64,000 bases of DNA, taken from the NCBI GenBank assembly GCA_029379215.1, contig JAQYWO010000001.1, positions 1 to 64,000 of the forward strand, read 5' to 3'. How positions within the stretch are numbered: the stretch's first letter is position 1; the number at the start of each line of letters is the position of its first letter. A program made the translations under genes and the position numbers. The notes beneath the pieces were generated by a model. The model saw only the letters and a list, made by a program, of their open reading frames with translations, was not told the DNA's origin and did no database searches. Below, piece by piece: positions 54,401-63,400 of this stretch. Source of the DNA: Rhizonema sp. PD37. Its GTDB lineage: Bacteria; Cyanobacteriota; Cyanobacteriia; Cyanobacteriales; Nostocaceae.

Positions 54401-54725
54401 AACTATGATTCTCCGCGCTTTTGGATGGCTTTTCTTCCAGGATATATCAAAATCCCGCCTCTCCCAAGGGCTAGTACTCGGCAAACCCAAAAATTACCGG
54501 GTTAAGAGAAGCAGGGGAAGCAGGGGGAGAAAGAGATTTATAGCAGTTGCCAGGTTTCTTAGGACATCAATTAATTATAAAACACGGAAACCAAGGGACA
54601 ATCACACGCCTGCTCCCTGCTAGAATGCTCCCTGCTATATCTTGCTGCTATTAACCCCGTCAAGTTGCCTTGGCAGACTACTAAATTAAATAATAAAGCC
54701 GAATTCTTGCTCATCAGCATAAAAT

Positions 54726-54759
54726 AAAACTCCGCTACCTTTAAGGATTGCGGAGTTTT
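54726..54759 (-). terminator. Terminator of the initiator tRNA gene
   Basis: AAAACTCCGC (54726-54735) pairs exactly with GCGGAGTTTT (54750-54759). On the minus strand the stem is followed by a T-rich run. It lies 15 bases beyond the tRNA 3' end. Confidence 0.7.
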
Positions 54760-54774
54760 ACTTTGCCTTTCACT

Positions 54775-55095
54775 TGGTGGCGGGAAGTGGATTTGAACCA
54801 CTGACCTTCGGGTTATGCTTACCATCTACAGTTTTCACTGCCTGGATTTACCAGTTTGTGGTCTGGACTGTCCCTTTACCCTCGGCTTCACGTTAGGGTA
54901 CCTGCCTCCCAGTCTCTACACCTTCCTCGTTTCCGAGGCTTGGTTCGGGATTACCACGCTAATGGCTTCCCCGAGTTTGACAGGTGATCGTACACAAGTT
55001 TCCTCATGTACCGCCCACTGCAAGACTTAACTGTTAAGCGTCTAGTTTGTCTTGCGAATCGAGCCCGACGAGCTACCAGGCTGCTCTATCCCGCG
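54775..55095 (-). tRNA. Initiator tRNA-fMet(CAU) interrupted by a group I intron
   Basis: Exon 1 (55095-55062, 34 nt) begins CGCGGGATAGAGCAGCCTGG and ends in the anticodon stem and U33 (..GGGCT). Exon 2 (54817-54775, 43 nt) begins CATAACCCGAAGG and ends in an encoded CCA. Spliced length is 77 nt, the same as E. coli fMet. Initiator features are visible: an unpaired C1 x C72 at the acceptor end and three G-C pairs (GGG/CCC) at the anticodon stem. The intron is inserted just 5' of the CAU anticodon. Confidence 0.93.
54818..55061 (-). ncRNA. Group I intron within tRNA-fMet
   Basis: The 244-nt insert follows a U at the 5' splice site and ends in G, as group I introns must. The core contains elements resembling R and S (GGTGTAGAGACTGG on the minus strand and GGGACAGTCC). 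The size and lack of an ORF match the small self-splicing introns of cyanobacterial tRNA genes. It is very likely self-splicing; no homing endonuclease is encoded. Confidence 0.85.
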
Positions 55096-55135
55096 TCGTC
55101 TCTTTTACTATAAACCCTATTTAAAAATTTGGCAA

Positions 55136-56089
55136 CTACAAAATCGATAATTCTCCAATAACTTCTAAACGTTTGTATTTACCTAGGTTCATGAACTTTT
55201 CCGACAGGACTTCGGCGACGCTGGGACTAATCCAACCCAACTGCTGGAGCAAGTGAATAGCTACAGCATATTTTGCCCGCTTTGCCCCATCCATAACTTT
55301 AATTGCCAATCCCATGCCTTCACCAAGTCGGCTGATGCACTGAACTCCTTCAGAACCTGCTTTACTCAAGACTTCAGTTGAACACAGACGCATCAGTTCG
55401 GTATCGAATTCTCCAACTCCAGCTACCATGACTGGGTGATGAGTCATCGCCCGAACAATGCGCTCGATATCCAAATTGCTCCTGGAAGCTAACCGGGCAT
55501 ACAACGACGCCATTTGACCGAGTTGCATCAGGTAAGTTGGTGCGCCACAGTCATCGTGAACACTAATAAATTCCTCTGCAGGCATTCGCAGCAATTCTGA
55601 TACTTTGCTCAAAACAAGCTGCTGCACTGGATGCTTCCGCTGTAAGTAATTATTCAAAGACCAATTGCATTTCTGGCAAACAGCTAGCATTCCTGCATGT
55701 TTACCGGAGCAGTTATATTCCAAACGACTGTTCTTGCCTTCTGGAATTGGACATTGGAGGGCTATTGGATCAACATCAGCTCGCCAAAGAATATTAAATA
55801 CCTGCCTGACTTGCTCTATTGTTCCTCTGTGGGAACTTGTGATCATTGCTAAGTCGCGATCGCTCAAGTTATAACTTTCCAGTGTTCCGGTGCTTGTGAC
55901 AGCCAGAGCCTGAAATGGCTTGAGTGCCGAACGAACAAATGTAGCTGTTTCCGCGTTTCCGGCAACGGATAGAACCCGTCCTCTTTCGTCACAAACAACA
56001 GCCTGGACGATATGCCTAGATTCAATGATGCCTTCCCGCAACAACCTCACTTCTAAGGCGGCGGCTCGAGTTCGTGTTCCCATTGTCAT
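55136..56089 (-). CDS. Asparaginase (COG4448/AnsA-II type)
   Basis: The product (about 317 residues) belongs to the thermolabile or rhizobial-type asparaginase family (PF06089), not the classic E. coli type. Characteristic segments are RSALKPFQALAVTSTGTLES, MITSSHRGTIEQVRQVF, YNCSGKHAGMLAVCQKC, HDDCGAPTYLMQLGQMASLY and RLGEGMGLAIKVMDGAKRAK. The Ser/Lys and Cys sites of this family are present. It would hydrolyse L-asparagine. I prefer ATG 56089 (MTMGTRTRAAALEVRLLREG); GTG 56107 would add six residues without a Shine-Dalgarno. Confidence 0.88.
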   Translation of the reverse strand: MTMGTRTRAAALEVRLLREGIIESRHIVQAVVCDERGRVLSVAGNAETATFVRSALKPFQALAVTSTGTLESYNLSDRDLAMITSSHRGTIEQVRQVFNILWRADVDPIALQCPIPEGKNSRLEYNCSGKHAGMLAVCQKCNWSLNNYLQRKHPVQQLVLSKVSELLRMPAEEFISVHDDCGAPTYLMQLGQMASLYARLASRSNLDIERIVRAMTHHPVMVAGVGEFDTELMRLCSTEVLSKAGSEGVQCISRLGEGMGLAIKVMDGAKRAKYAVAIHLLQQLGWISPSVAEVLSEKFMNLGKYKRLEVIGELSIL

Positions 56090-56176
56090 GGGTTTATCAT
56101 CTATCACTATAGTGAGTTAGGAGTCAAGAGCGAAGAGTGATAAGTTATGAATTATTCACTTCCCACTCTTAACCAT

Positions 56177-56677
56177 TTATACTAAATGCCAAACTATAGT
56201 ACCAGTAACGAACAACACAGCCAAGCCGGCAAACGTAATTTTTAACCTCTGGAGAATTGATTGGAGCGAGTAAGAGACAATTAGGCGATCGCGTGTTAGG
56301 ACTTCAAGAGGTTTTTTCCAAGTTTGCCCATCGTACCACCCCGATTCTTCGTAAAAAATAACTGGACTTGCCAGACGATCTCGTATATATGACCAGCCCA
56401 AATATAACCTTACCACTGCCAGCACCACCCCCACGCTTGCTCCTAAAGTCCCGGTGAGGATAAATTTTGCTGTATACTTGTACGGTGAAAAGCTAGCAGA
56501 AGCCACTGGTCCGGCGACAAACCACGATAAACCCCAAATCCAAACTATTTTCGTGATGTATTCGCGCCAACTTAAGGTACAATCACGAAACAGCCAGGAC
56601 GATTTTAATTCTTCATATTCATTTAGTGGTTGTTGTTCGGTAGGAACCGGACAACTTGACACTGAAGATTTGATCAT
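56177..56677 (-). CDS. CGLD27/DUF1230 family membrane protein
   Basis: The 166-residue product matches the CGLD27 family conserved in cyanobacteria and green plants, where it has been linked to chloroplast iron or photosynthesis traits. It has CPVPTEQQPLNEYEELKSSW near the N-terminus, membrane segments at about 43-62, 72-93 and 146-164, and GWSYIRDRLASPVIFYEESG. The start overlaps the rsfS stop by 4 bases, so they form an operon. Confidence 0.88.
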   Translation of the reverse strand: MIKSSVSSCPVPTEQQPLNEYEELKSSWLFRDCTLSWREYITKIVWIWGLSWFVAGPVASASFSPYKYTAKFILTGTLGASVGVVLAVVRLYLGWSYIRDRLASPVIFYEESGWYDGQTWKKPLEVLTRDRLIVSYSLQSILQRLKITFAGLAVLFVTGTIVWHLV

Positions 56678-57135
56678 ATTGGTTTATTCCCACCATCTGA
56701 TGATGCCGTAGGATACTCTATACGTTCTGCATGACCCCAGAAAGCTTCTAAATTGTAAAATTCTCGCTCTTTTGGCATCATAGTGTGAACAATAATTTCG
56801 CCGTAGTCTTGTAGTACCCACGTCCCTTCCACTTTTCCTGCTGTTCTTAAGGGACTGCGTTGCCACTCAGTTTTCACTTTATCTTCAATGGCATCGGCGA
56901 TCGCTCTTACCTGTACCTTGGAATAGCCCGTCATTAAGACAAAGTAATCTGCCAAATAGCTAACATCTGCGACTTTAAGCACTATTATTTCACCTGCTTT
57001 CCTGTCGGAAGCTGCCTCCGCAATGGTTAAGGCTATTTTTGCTGTATTATCATCGGCATTTTCTGGAGTCGCGATGTCGCTCTTTATTTCAGCGATTGAT
57101 TGTAAAGGGAAGTTGACTTGGTAGTAATCTGACAT
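56674..57135 (-). CDS. rsfS: Ribosomal silencing factor RsfS
   Basis: RsfS (Iojap/DUF143) binds L14 and keeps the subunits apart when nutrients are short. The 153-residue product has a variable N-terminus (1-35) and the conserved domain with KAGEIIVLKVADVSYLADYF, VLMTGYSKVQVRAIADAIED and GEIIVHTMMPKEREFYNLEA. It precedes CGLD27 with a 4-base overlap and follows yqeK by 333 bases, a conserved order. Confidence 0.93.
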   Translation of the reverse strand: MSDYYQVNFPLQSIAEIKSDIATPENADDNTAKIALTIAEAASDRKAGEIIVLKVADVSYLADYFVLMTGYSKVQVRAIADAIEDKVKTEWQRSPLRTAGKVEGTWVLQDYGEIIVHTMMPKEREFYNLEAFWGHAERIEYPTASSDGGNKPI

Positions 57136-57468
57136 TAAACCTCAGTTGCTCGATTCTTGTTACAGTTTTTTACAATTATCTCAGAAGAGTTGAGAAGGTA
57201 GGGATGGGTTAAATATGCTGAACATATCAATTGACAAAAGTTCTTGTCAAACCCGCCCGTACAGAACGCAAATAGAATTTCAGGCGAATGGTTGATTCTT
57301 CATAGTTTAAAGTTGAGGGTTTTTCATCTTAGAGCCATCATAAGTTTTTTCCTTTTTGAACGCCAACTTAAAGGCACCTCTGTTATGAAGACAACTTCTG
57401 TGTAAACAGCAATTGACTTGCAGCTGTCTCGAACAAGTTTTTTTTGCATACTAACAAAAAACAGGTGT
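57136..57468. other. Gap between yqeK and rsfS
   Basis: It holds copy F of the GTAGGGG palindromic repeat (57198-57262) and otherwise nothing I can identify in 333 bases. Confidence 0.55.
57198..57262. repeat. GTAGGGG palindromic repeat, copy F
   Basis: GTAGGGATGGGTTAA pairs with CAAACCCGCCCGTAC ending at 57262. It shows that the family extends well outside the ribosomal cluster. Confidence 0.65.
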
Positions 57469-58062
57469 TTATGCGATTTGCGATACTAGCTGTTGAGATT
57501 TCGACTTTTGGAGGAACCAATTGCGAGTTGCGATCACTCGAGGATGAATCAAATAAGGAGTCTCAAGCAGGAATTTGAGAGTGTAATCGCTTGTCTTCCA
57601 CACAGCTTGATAGAGATTTTGGCGACTTATTTGTCGCAAAGCTTGCAATTCCGGCGTATCGCCGCGTCCTGGTTCCAAGCTATCTGCTAAAAACACGATA
57701 CAGCTTAGCAGACTCATCCCCGGTCTACCCAAAGTGTGATTGGCGATCGCTTGTAACACTTCTTCATTCTCTACGCCAAAAAGATCTCGAGCAACAATAG
57801 CACTCACCCCTGCATGTAACAAATGAGGATTGGTTTCCATCACCTCATCTATTTCCAACCCTTCAGTTCGTGCCATCTGCAAGAGTTTTTGTGGTGGAAA
57901 AAATTTTGCCAAATCGTGCATCAAACCAGCTTCTGCGGCGTTTACTCGATCTAGGTTGTGATGAACAGCCAGATCCACCGCCATTTGCTCAACCCCGATG
58001 ATGTGGTTAACCCTAGAGGCTGGAACATTCTCTGCTAACCAAGCTAAGACTTGTTCGCGCAT
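57469..58062 (-). CDS. yqeK: YqeK family HD-domain Ap4A hydrolase
   Basis: YqeK splits diadenosine tetraphosphate symmetrically to two ADP using a metal pair. The 197-residue product has the HD signature AAEAGLMHDLAKFFPPQKLL (His49, Asp50 region), the first His in RVNHIIGVEQMAVDLAVHH, and HAGVSAIVARDLFGV and IANHTLGRPGMS. It is upstream of rsfS as in many bacteria, where it is thought to link alarmone turnover and ribosome state. Confidence 0.9.
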   Translation of the reverse strand: MREQVLAWLAENVPASRVNHIIGVEQMAVDLAVHHNLDRVNAAEAGLMHDLAKFFPPQKLLQMARTEGLEIDEVMETNPHLLHAGVSAIVARDLFGVENEEVLQAIANHTLGRPGMSLLSCIVFLADSLEPGRGDTPELQALRQISRQNLYQAVWKTSDYTLKFLLETPYLIHPRVIATRNWFLQKSKSQQLVSQIA

Positions 58063-58330
58063 ATTTTAGAGTGAGACTTTCTCTCTTCATTCTACTGTAA
58101 GCATTCAGCACTTCAGCTAGTAGTGTTCTCTGATGAAGTAAATTGTATAGATATTTAACAGACTTTAGTAGCACTTTGCCTTTCTTCTTGCGGCTACCCT
58201 TGCAAATTCTTTATCCATTCAACAAACTTTTGTTAAGTCAAATGGTACAAATAAACGTGCGGAGGTGGAGATTATCATTTCTCACTCTCCTTAAACCAAA
58301 AATCTCTGTCCTATAGCTGACGGCTAAATA

Positions 58331-60181
58331 CTAAGAATTAGATAATGACTGATATAAAGTGTCAAGCTGCGCTTGTGCGTTTAGAGGAACGGCAGTGAAA
58401 TGAATGCAGAAACTTCTCGTGTTTGGCAGTTTTTTCCAGACTTTAGCGTAGATATCTTCTCTAACTTCTGTAGAATCTTTATGTATGATATTGAGTTTGA
58501 TATTTGTCAACTCCAATGGTAGGCTATCCTCTTGCAGATTATCAGCAAGAATTTCAGCACCCTTAGTTGACAACTTGACTAAACGCCCCCTAAAAATGGT
58601 GTTGTTTAGATGTTTTCCTTGTACAATTGTGTATTGTAGTGGAATCTGTTCCGGAACGGAAAAGAAAATCTCTTCTTCTTGAGGAAGAAAAAGGTTGTAA
58701 AATCCTCCAATTCCATTAACTTCATAAATGCTTATTGGCTGTTGAAATCCTTTCGGTTGTACTTGCTTTTGCGCTTCGATGCTCACAATTGATCCTACCT
58801 CTTTGAAAGTTGGTTCTGCAATCAGAATTTGACCACCACGCGTGTAAGACTCAATGCGATAAGTCAAGTTTACTTGAGAGCCAACGATTCCGTACTTAGT
58901 CCGCTTTTCCGAACCGATATTTCCCACCACCACAACACCCGTATTGATGCCAATTCCCATTTCTAATCGCGGTAAGCCCAACTGTTTCATATATTCGTTA
59001 ACCGCGCCCATCGCCAACTGCATCGCACACGCACAAGCCACAGCCCGAGTTGCATCGTTTTCTCTAGTGATCGGTGCACCAAACAACACCAGAAGTCCAT
59101 CTCCCATAAACTCATCAATGGTGCCGTGGTATCTATTAATCGCTTCTACCATGTACTCCAAATAAAGGTTAAGGATGTTTATCACCTCTTCCGGTTGCAA
59201 TCTTTCTGATAAAGCTGTAAATCCTCTTAAATCAGAAGTCAGAATCGTAATTTGACGCCGCTCGCCACCAAGTTGCAATGCTTCGGGGCTTTCTAGTAAG
59301 TTGGCGACAACATTATCGCTGATGTATCGTCCAAAGACTTGGCGAATCAGTGTGTTCCGTTGATCCAGTTCGGTGTTAGCATCTGCTAAATCGGCTGTGC
59401 GTTCCCTAACACGTAGTTCTAAGTCCTTTGCTGTTTGACCCAATTTTCCAATCACCAAGCTCAATCCTAACACTCCCAATACGGATATTCCCCCCAAAGT
59501 GAAGAAGGTTCCTTGGAGATTCTCGTTCCTTTTGCCAACAAAGTTATCTAATGACTGATTGATTTCCCAGACGCCTGCTACATTCCCGACTTCCCAATCT
59601 TTCTTCGGGCTATTAGGATCTGTGTTGTGACAAGCGACACAACTGGGCTTCATAATGTTGGCTTCACCGTATCGCCAGGAGGTATGTCCATCAAGCTTCT
59701 CCATTCTTTGAAATTTTTGCTGAGGATTCTGTCTCAAGAATTTGAGTGCTGCTCGTTCAAAGTTGTCTTTAGGACCTCCCTCCCCTTTCGCTTTTCGTGA
59801 AGGAAAAGGATAATCACTATACAATCGCACCATCATCTGCTCATTGTTTTGACTAATTCCGTTTGCCAGTTCGATCGCAAAAGTTGAAGGGACGGGAACT
59901 GCGCCGATATGACTGAGATAATCACTGGTAACTTCAACCTTATCTGTTTTGAGTCGATCCACAGCTGCGCTGCTGTATAGGTCAATTGCATGATTTAATG
60001 ATTGGGCGTACGATTGTGCATTCTCAGAAGCTTGCGACTCAATCAGGCTGGACGAAAGACGAGACATATCTGATAACGCTACACCGAGAGCAACACAAAA
60101 CATCAGCGTCAACACAAGAATCGTCTGCTTGAGGAGTAAGCGTTGAAACCAGTTCCATGCTTGAGAAATTAACTGGGGCAT
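58331..60181 (-). CDS. Membrane nucleotide cyclase with haem c-type sensor (DUF3365) and PilZ-like tail
   Basis: The 616-residue product has a membrane segment (about 19-37), an extracytoplasmic DUF3365/Tll0287-like domain (about 40-215) and a CVACH haem c-binding motif at Cys181-His185. A second membrane segment (about 226-246) and a coiled linker lead to a class III cyclase domain (about 308-490). The metal Asp lies in ILTSDLRGF and the second in IDEFMGDGLLVLFG. The C-terminus (about 505-600) resembles a PilZ domain. It probably makes cAMP or cGMP in response to redox state or gas at the haem. No close operon partner exists. Confidence 0.85.
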   Translation of the reverse strand: MPQLISQAWNWFQRLLLKQTILVLTLMFCVALGVALSDMSRLSSSLIESQASENAQSYAQSLNHAIDLYSSAAVDRLKTDKVEVTSDYLSHIGAVPVPSTFAIELANGISQNNEQMMVRLYSDYPFPSRKAKGEGGPKDNFERAALKFLRQNPQQKFQRMEKLDGHTSWRYGEANIMKPSCVACHNTDPNSPKKDWEVGNVAGVWEINQSLDNFVGKRNENLQGTFFTLGGISVLGVLGLSLVIGKLGQTAKDLELRVRERTADLADANTELDQRNTLIRQVFGRYISDNVVANLLESPEALQLGGERRQITILTSDLRGFTALSERLQPEEVINILNLYLEYMVEAINRYHGTIDEFMGDGLLVLFGAPITRENDATRAVACACAMQLAMGAVNEYMKQLGLPRLEMGIGINTGVVVVGNIGSEKRTKYGIVGSQVNLTYRIESYTRGGQILIAEPTFKEVGSIVSIEAQKQVQPKGFQQPISIYEVNGIGGFYNLFLPQEEEIFFSVPEQIPLQYTIVQGKHLNNTIFRGRLVKLSTKGAEILADNLQEDSLPLELTNIKLNIIHKDSTEVREDIYAKVWKKLPNTRSFCIHFTAVPLNAQAQLDTLYQSLSNS

Positions 60182-60416
60182 AATGTATTACTTCGACCCA
60201 AAATTGTGCTTGTGGGCTTTACTGAATTATGGGATCATTTTGCTCAATTCAGAACCGATTATCGCAGCTTTGACCCACCAATTGTGCCACGCCGTACTCT
60301 ATAAGGCTTGATTGGGAAAAAGGAGTCTTTACATACAGGGATTACTTGGTGATAGGGGGTTTGTGAGTGCGTTAATCTTTTTTATATGGTAATAAAGTTT
60401 ATTTGTATTTTAAGAT

Positions 60417-63400
60417 ATGGATATTGAAAAAGCACTTGCATTTACGGATGCCTTAGTTTTTGCCAAGTTAGGGGTACATTTAAGTGACCTTCAGCAAGCT
60501 ATGCTAAGGGAATCTTGGTCTTGGCAGCGCCAAAGTTACGACCAAATTGCTGATACTTATGGCTATTCTCCAACTTACTTAAAGCATGATATTGGGCCTA
60601 AGTTGTGGAAACTCCTTTCAGAAGTCTTAGGGGAAAAAGTTAATAAAACGAATTTTCGAGCAGCGATCGAGCGACGCTTTCTGATTGAGGGAACTCACCG
60701 GCAAGAGCAAATTGAACCACCATCCGTTTTATCTCAAGAAGAAACCAAAATAGAAACGCCATCTTCTGTCCCTAACATTATAGAGAATGAGGTGGTGACT
60801 ATCCCACGTCAGGATTGGGGTGAGGCGCATGATATCAGGTTTTTCCACGGTCGTCAAAAAGAACTAGCTTCTTTGCAGGAGTGGATTTTGGTGGAACGCT
60901 GTCGATTAGTTGCGCTGTTGGGTTTAGGTGGAATGGGGAAAACTTCCCTGTCTGTCAAGCTGGCGCAAGAATTACAAAGTCAATTTGAGGTGGTGATTTG
61001 GCGAAGTCTCCGCAATGCACCACCTGTCCAAGAAATTTTAACTCAGTTGCTCCAATTCCTATCTAACCAACAGGAAATTGATTTTCCAAAAACCGTTGAG
61101 GGGAAAATTTCACGTTTGCTGGATTATTTGCGCAGTCAGCGCTGTTTGCTCGTCTTCGATAATTTTGAGACAGTCTTGCTTGATGGTGATACACCCAATT
61201 TAACTGGGAACTATTGTGAGGGTTATGAGGGCTACGGTGAGTTGCTAGAAGAAGTAGGAGAAACTATACATCAAAGCTGCGTGATATTAACGAGTCGAGA
61301 GCAACCTCAAGAGATTCGTCTTTTAGAAGGAAACTCACTACCTGTCCGTTCTTTACAACTTGGTGGGTTAAAGAAAACAGAAGGACAAGAACTTTTGAGA
61401 TTAAAGGGTGATTTCCAAGCAACGGAAGCTGAATGGAGCCAACTCATCGATTACTATTCTGGGAATCCCTTGGCATTGAAAATTATCTCAACAACAATTC
61501 AACATTTATTTGATGGTAGTATTTCTGATTTTTTACAGCAAGACGCCTTTGTTTTTGGTAATATTCGCCATTTGATCGAACAACAGCTTCAACGGATATC
61601 AGAAGCTGAAAAGACAGTTATTTATTGGCTAGCAATTTATCGCGTTCCGGCTTCATTTTCCGACTTACGAGCCGATATCTTTCCCCCAATATCTCCGCAA
61701 AAACTGATCGAAGTTCTGGAATCTTTGGAACAGCGATGTTTGATTGAAAAGAGTGCTGCACAATTTTCACTTCAACCTGTGGTGATGGAATATCTGACGA
61801 CTCAATTTGTTGAACAAATTGCTCAAGAAGTCCAGATGGGCTTAGCTTTGTTATCACAGAAAAATCCGCTTTTCCAAAGCCATGTACTGCTGAAGGCACA
61901 GGCAAAAGACTACGTGCGAGAAACTCAAGTTCGCTTTATACTCAAACCAGTATGCGATCGCTTACTCACAGATTTAGTCGGTCAATCCACGCTTGAAGAC
62001 GTACTGACTCAAATATTACAAAGCCTACGAGGTAAAACCTACGTTGAAATTGGCTACGCAGGCGGTAACATACTAAATCTCCTTTGTCAACAGCAAAGAT
62101 GTTTGAGTAACTATGACTTTTCCAACCTCACGATTTGGCAGGCTTATTTACCGCAGGTAAATTTACACGATCTCAATTTCGCTCACTCTGACTTATCAAA
62201 ATCGGTTTTTGCGGAGACGTTAGGTATAATTTGGTGCGTGGCATTTAGCCCAGATGGAAAGCTGTTAGCAACAGGTGATGCAGAAGGTGGACTTCGCCTT
62301 TGGCAAGTCGCGAACGGTCAACTGCTGTTGAATTTTGAAGGTCACGTTGGTTGGGTTTGGTCGGTGGCGTTTCATCCAGATGGTCAGACTTTGGCAAGTT
62401 GCAGTAGTGATAAGACGATCCGCTTGTGGGATGTCAGTACGGGAGAGTGTCTGAAAATACTTCAAGGACATACGAGTTCGATTTGGTCAGTGGCGTTTAG
62501 TCCGGATGGACGAAGAATTGCCAGTGGCGGCGACGAACCAACGGTGAGACTTTGGGATACAAGTACTGGAGAATGTCACCATTTGGCAGGTCACACTGGT
62601 CGTATTTTTACAGTTGCATTTCGTCCGATTTCCCCAACAACAGAACTCAATAGGAACCAAAGCACGACAGGCAGCGAACAGATCTTAGCAAGTGGTAGTG
62701 AAGATTGCACTCTCAGACTTTGGGATGTAGACACCGGAGAATGTCTTGCTGTCTGCGACAGTCATACAGACAGAGTTTGGTCTGTTGCTTTTAGTTATGA
62801 TGGAGTCACCCTTGCAAGTGGTAGTGCAGATCGAACCATCAGATTGTGGTCCGTCAGTAGCGGAGAATGCTTAAAAATCTTACACTTGCATAAAGATGCG
62901 GTACGGTCTGTAGCATTTAGTCACAATACTGAAAAGTTGGTCAGTGCCAGTGGTGACCGGACTGTGATAGTTTGGGATGTGAGGACAGGAAAATGCCAGA
63001 ATATTCTGCAAGGGCATACAAATGCCGTCTTTTCCGTAGCTGTAAATGCAGATAATCAGATTGCTAGTGGCAGTACTGACCAAACTGTCAAGTTTTGGAA
63101 TCTGGAAACAGGTCAGTGTTTTAAAACCTTGAAGGGTTATACAAATTCCGTCTTTTCCGTTGCCTTTAATCCCGATGGTCGTAAGATTGCTAGCGGTAGT
63201 ACCGATCAAAATGTGAGACTTTGGGATGTCAGTACAGGTGAGTATCAAAATCTAGCAGGACATCAGGATTGGGTTAGTTCAGTGGCGTTTCATCCTAATG
63301 GAGATTTGGTTGCAAGTAGTAGCGTCGATCAAACTATCCGCTTGTGGTCGGTTAGTACCGGATATTGCCTCAACATATTACAAGGTCACACAGATTGGGT

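Noticed and set aside
54815..55030. 71-codon plus-strand frame
   Set aside because: It is antisense to the tRNA-fMet group I intron.
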